Part shown: in pieces, positions 21,604 through 23,501 of the stretch
Layout of the letters: every line of letters starts with the position of its first letter
Numbering within the stretch: position 1 is the stretch's first letter
IMG/VR virus record: IMGVR_UViG_3300046355_000136
Location: 1 to 23,501 of that record
Length of the DNA stretch: 23,501 nucleotides
From: a virus
Strand: one strand, 5' to 3'
Position numbers and translations under genes: made by a program
Notes under the pieces: model-generated
Seen by the model: only the letters and a program-made list of their open reading frames with translations
Told to the model about the DNA's origin: nothing
The model's database searches: none

Positions 21604-21794
21604 CGCATGGCCCTCAGCTTGAGGATGAGCCCGTTGGTGTAAAGCGCTGCCCACTCTTCAAGCCGGTTGTGGGCTTGGACGAGGGGCAGGATGCGCATCA
21701 GCTGGGTGAGGGTCTCTTCGGTCTGAGCAACCATCTCGCGGCGGCTACTGGCGCGCGTGTGCTGGGGGGAGGTTGGGCGGGATGAGTTGCTCAT
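21600..21794 (-). CDS. Small unknown protein
   Basis: A protein of 64 residues from the ATG at 21794, with GGAAA upstream, overlapping the previous gene by 50 nt. A shorter form from ATG 21734 (44 residues, MVAQTEETLTQLMRIL) avoids that overlap and is also possible. The common part is a helical protein with EETLTQLMRILPLVQAHNRLEEWAALY. No family was recognised. The start is uncertain. Confidence 0.45.
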   Translation of the reverse strand: MSNSSRPTSPQHTRASSRREMVAQTEETLTQLMRILPLVQAHNRLEEWAALYTNGLILKLRAMR

Positions 21795-21990
21795 ACGGAT
21801 TTCCATCAAACATTTTGGCAAGGGGAACGGTGGTGACCTCCTGGGTGTGCGGGTCATGTTGGAAGGCACAGATGATGACTACAGGTTTGCCTGTCTCAGC
21901 GTCGGTGCACTCCATCAAGCCAGCATCACCACTGATGATTGCTCGAGCCAGTGTTGCGAGGTTTTGTTGATAGCCTTTGGCGATTGTCAT
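21745..21990 (-). CDS. Small unknown protein
   Basis: A protein of 81 residues (MTIAKGYQQNLATLARAIISGD ... LIPPNLPPAHARQ). It is soluble, with an N-terminal helix and a central strand (KPVVIICAF). The ATG is 7 bases after the stop of the 33-residue gene upstream. No clear ribosome site lies at normal distance. Confidence 0.5.
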   Translation of the reverse strand: MTIAKGYQQNLATLARAIISGDAGLMECTDAETGKPVVIICAFQHDPHTQEVTTVPLAKMFDGNPYEQLIPPNLPPAHARQ

Positions 21991-21997
21991 AGTTACT

Positions 21998-22099
21998 TCA
22001 TCGGTTTGACCACCTCCGCTTTGCGTCGGTAGATTTGTTTTGTGGTTTAGCTGTCAGCGCGCGGACTTCATCTTCCGAAAGGAAGGTGTCAGTGGCCAT
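21998..22099 (-). CDS. Micro-protein, 33 residues, DUF4224-like start
   Basis: An ATG at 22099 (overlapping the previous gene by 11 nt) opens 34 codons ending in TGA at 21998. The first residues, TFLSEDEVRALTA, resemble the start of DUF4224 proteins, which often sit beside phage integrases. The rest (KPQNKSTDAKRRWSNR) is basic and shorter than the family. It may be a truncated relative or an unrelated short peptide. Confidence 0.35.
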   Translation of the reverse strand: MATDTFLSEDEVRALTAKPQNKSTDAKRRWSNR

Positions 22100-22757
22100 T
22101 GACTTCTGCCAGCTCCATGATGTGTTTATCAGAAGCTGCGTCGTAGGTTTTGACAGCCCACGCAATTGCGTAACAGCACCAGATGTAGTGAAACGTGTGG
22201 CACTCGAGACGGTGCTCCCAAAAATCTACAAACTGGAAGTTTGTGTCTTCATGTGTGAACTCCATGGCAGCTGTCACTGCTGAGTGTTGCCCGTCGGCAG
22301 TAGCACCCAGCACGTTAAGTTCAAGTTGGTCCCAAAGGTCTTCAAAGAATTTTTTCTTTGTTGGATTGTCTGCACACCAAGCGTCGAACTCTTCCTTGAT
22401 GACTTCGTTAAAACGCAGTTCATCAAATTCGCGGCAGCCGCGCTTAGGCATAGCATCAAGCTTTTCTTCCCAGTAGCTTGGGTTGATGCTCAAGCCACCT
22501 TCTCGGTTGAAGTTCCAGTCGTTCTTGTCGATGCGAAAGAAGTCGAACATGTCTTCGATGCGGCTGAACACGTATGTGCCCATGTCACCGGTGATGCAAA
22601 GCTTGCCGGGCCAAGTGATGATGTCAAACCAGTAGGAACTGGTGTCGGGCCGGCGGAACCGCAGATGGCGACTAAACCCGCTGTCTGCAATGACAGTCAT
22701 TTGATGGGTGGCAATGTCTTTGAGGAACTGTTGTTCAGAGCAGAGGTGGTTAGACAT
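22089..22757 (-). CDS. Conserved-looking unknown phage protein
   Basis: A protein of 222 residues. FSRHLRFRRPDTSSYWFDIITWPGKLCITGDMGTYVFSRIEDMFDFF is a style I have seen in phage and prophage proteins of unknown role. The rest is helical and acidic. No metal site or catalytic motif is evident. It starts 8 bases inside the preceding gene. Confidence 0.6.
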   Translation of the reverse strand: MSNHLCSEQQFLKDIATHQMTVIADSGFSRHLRFRRPDTSSYWFDIITWPGKLCITGDMGTYVFSRIEDMFDFFRIDKNDWNFNREGGLSINPSYWEEKLDAMPKRGCREFDELRFNEVIKEEFDAWCADNPTKKKFFEDLWDQLELNVLGATADGQHSAVTAAMEFTHEDTNFQFVDFWEHRLECHTFHYIWCCYAIAWAVKTYDAASDKHIMELAEVNGH

Positions 22758-23106
22758 GTGCTGCTACTTTCTCTTGGAGTTTGGTAAACAAGCCAGCTTC
22801 AGCAAAAGCAATGCCGCCCTCAGGCGGCAATGAATCAAAGAGGTTGGGCCATGCGCTGTTGCGAATGTGGGCAATCTGGCCGGTGCGAACAGCATCAGCT
22901 AAACCAGTTGGTTTATTGCTGACTTCGATCAAGGCGGTGTAGCCGTCTTGGCAGAGTTTTTTGTGCTCCTCGCACATGTCGTAGCCGAGGAATTCGTTTC
23001 GGGTCAAGGTTGGCCGCAAAAAGCGGTTGAGCAGAACCTCTTCGCCGTGGTTTTGGCCACAGACGGGGCAAATGTAATGGCCCATGCCGACGTGGGATTT
23101 GTCCAT
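22750..23106 (-). CDS. Small zinc-finger-like protein, unknown
   Basis: A protein of 118 residues. CPVCGQNHG (Cys13, Cys16) and a later MCEEHKKLC can form a small zinc site. The remainder is a mixed helical domain with no catalytic motif. AGGA lies 6 bases before the ATG. It is the first gene of the right-hand minus-strand cluster and is divergent from the gene at 23148. Confidence 0.55.
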   Translation of the reverse strand: MDKSHVGMGHYICPVCGQNHGEEVLLNRFLRPTLTRNEFLGYDMCEEHKKLCQDGYTALIEVSNKPTGLADAVRTGQIAHIRNSAWPNLFDSLPPEGGIAFAEAGLFTKLQEKVAAHV

Positions 23107-23147
23107 GTTTTGTCCTAAAATAAGGATATTCTTTGAAAGGGAAACCT
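23107..23147. promoter_or_regulatory. Divergent intergenic region with short inverted repeat
   Basis: 41 bases between two divergent starts, rich in A+T. TCCTAAAATAAGGA (23113-23126) is a short inverted repeat (TCCT/AGGA) that covers the ribosome site of the minus-strand gene. GAAAGG serves the plus-strand gene. Divergent promoters are expected here or inside the flanks; none is certain. Confidence 0.25.
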
Positions 23148-23501
23148 ATGGCCGCCGCTGAATTGATCTGCAAGCTGTTCCATGCCCGCACAGCGGCTCA
23201 CATGGCTCATCTCCAAACCACCTCTTATGCCCAGCACAAGGCGCTCAACGACTTCTATGACGGAATCGTTGGCCTAGCTGATGACTTTGCTGAGACCTAC
23301 CAAGGCATTTTTGGCCTGATTGGTCCTTACCCTGAGATGGCCATGCCATCGGGCAAGCCGACAGAATGGATTGATGGCTTGCGCACTTGGCTCAAGGAAT
23401 ACCGCAAGGAATGCTGCCAAGGCGAAACGCCGTTGGAGAACATTCATGACGAGATTCAAGCGCTGTGTGCCAGCACGGTTTACAAGCTGAAGTACTTGGA
23501 C
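23148..23501 (+). CDS. Helical phage protein, DUF5856-like (partial)
   Basis: A frame of 118 codons is open to the right edge, starting ATGGCCGCCGCT after GAAAGG. The HARTAAHMAHLQTTSYAQHKAL and DFYDGIVGLADDFAETYQG segments form an all-helical, His/Glu-rich pattern like the DUF5856 proteins of large phages, whose role is unknown. The His and acidic residues recall ferritin-like folds, which is an inference. The C-terminus is missing. Confidence 0.55.
   Translation, partial: MAAAELICKLFHARTAAHMAHLQTTSYAQHKALNDFYDGIVGLADDFAETYQGIFGLIGPYPEMAMPSGKPTEWIDGLRTWLKEYRKECCQGETPLENIHDEIQALCASTVYKLKYLD

Overview
The window is a piece of a tailed double-stranded DNA phage (Caudoviricetes), free or as a prophage. 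It is densely packed, with genes that overlap or touch, in three blocks: nucleotide and DNA metabolism, tail fibres plus lysis, and small unknown genes. The host is probably a betaproteobacterium of the Burkholderiales. This is inferred from a 45-base segment at 21180-21224 that reads as the 3' half of a bacterial tRNA-Arg(ACG) of the kind I associate with that group, and from the moderate GC content. No database search was possible.

Layout. (1) 1-5320, minus strand, read right to left: flavin-dependent thymidylate synthase (thyX), class II cobalamin-dependent ribonucleotide reductase (nrdJ), a small zinc-finger/DUF3310-like protein, a RecB/Cas4-type PD-(D/E)XK nuclease, and a P-loop ATPase/helicase-like protein that runs off the left edge. 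Together they make dNTPs and dTMP and process DNA for phage replication. Intrinsic terminators follow thyX and nrdJ. (2) 5380-16825, plus strand: a late operon that begins with a tail-tip protein resembling the C-terminal part of lambda gpJ. It continues through about sixteen short tail, fibre and adhesin genes with interchangeable receptor-binding modules: two C1q-like, two of another paralogous type, and one glycine-rich like gp38. A fibre-assembly chaperone-like gene is embedded among them. (3) 16848-19509, plus strand: a lysis block of four or five membrane proteins and a GH19 endolysin, closed by a strong bidirectional terminator. (4) 19535-21082, minus strand: seven small unknown genes, each overlapping the next by exactly 4 nt. 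(5) 21083-21327: non-coding, holding a terminator, the tRNA-Arg 3' half and short repeats, best read as a candidate phage attachment site. (6) 21328-23106, minus strand: more small unknown genes, then a divergent plus-strand gene leaving the right edge.

The most interesting features are four. The candidate attP at 21091-21363 is one. A long hairpin leader at 8578-8641 ends two bases before a start codon and pairs that gene's Shine-Dalgarno. Two lysis-region membrane proteins are overprinted in different frames for 148 nt. The fibre cassette carries duplicated, compositionally distinct receptor-binding modules. No integrase, RNA polymerase, capsid or terminase gene, CRISPR array, reverse transcriptase or complete tRNA was found here.
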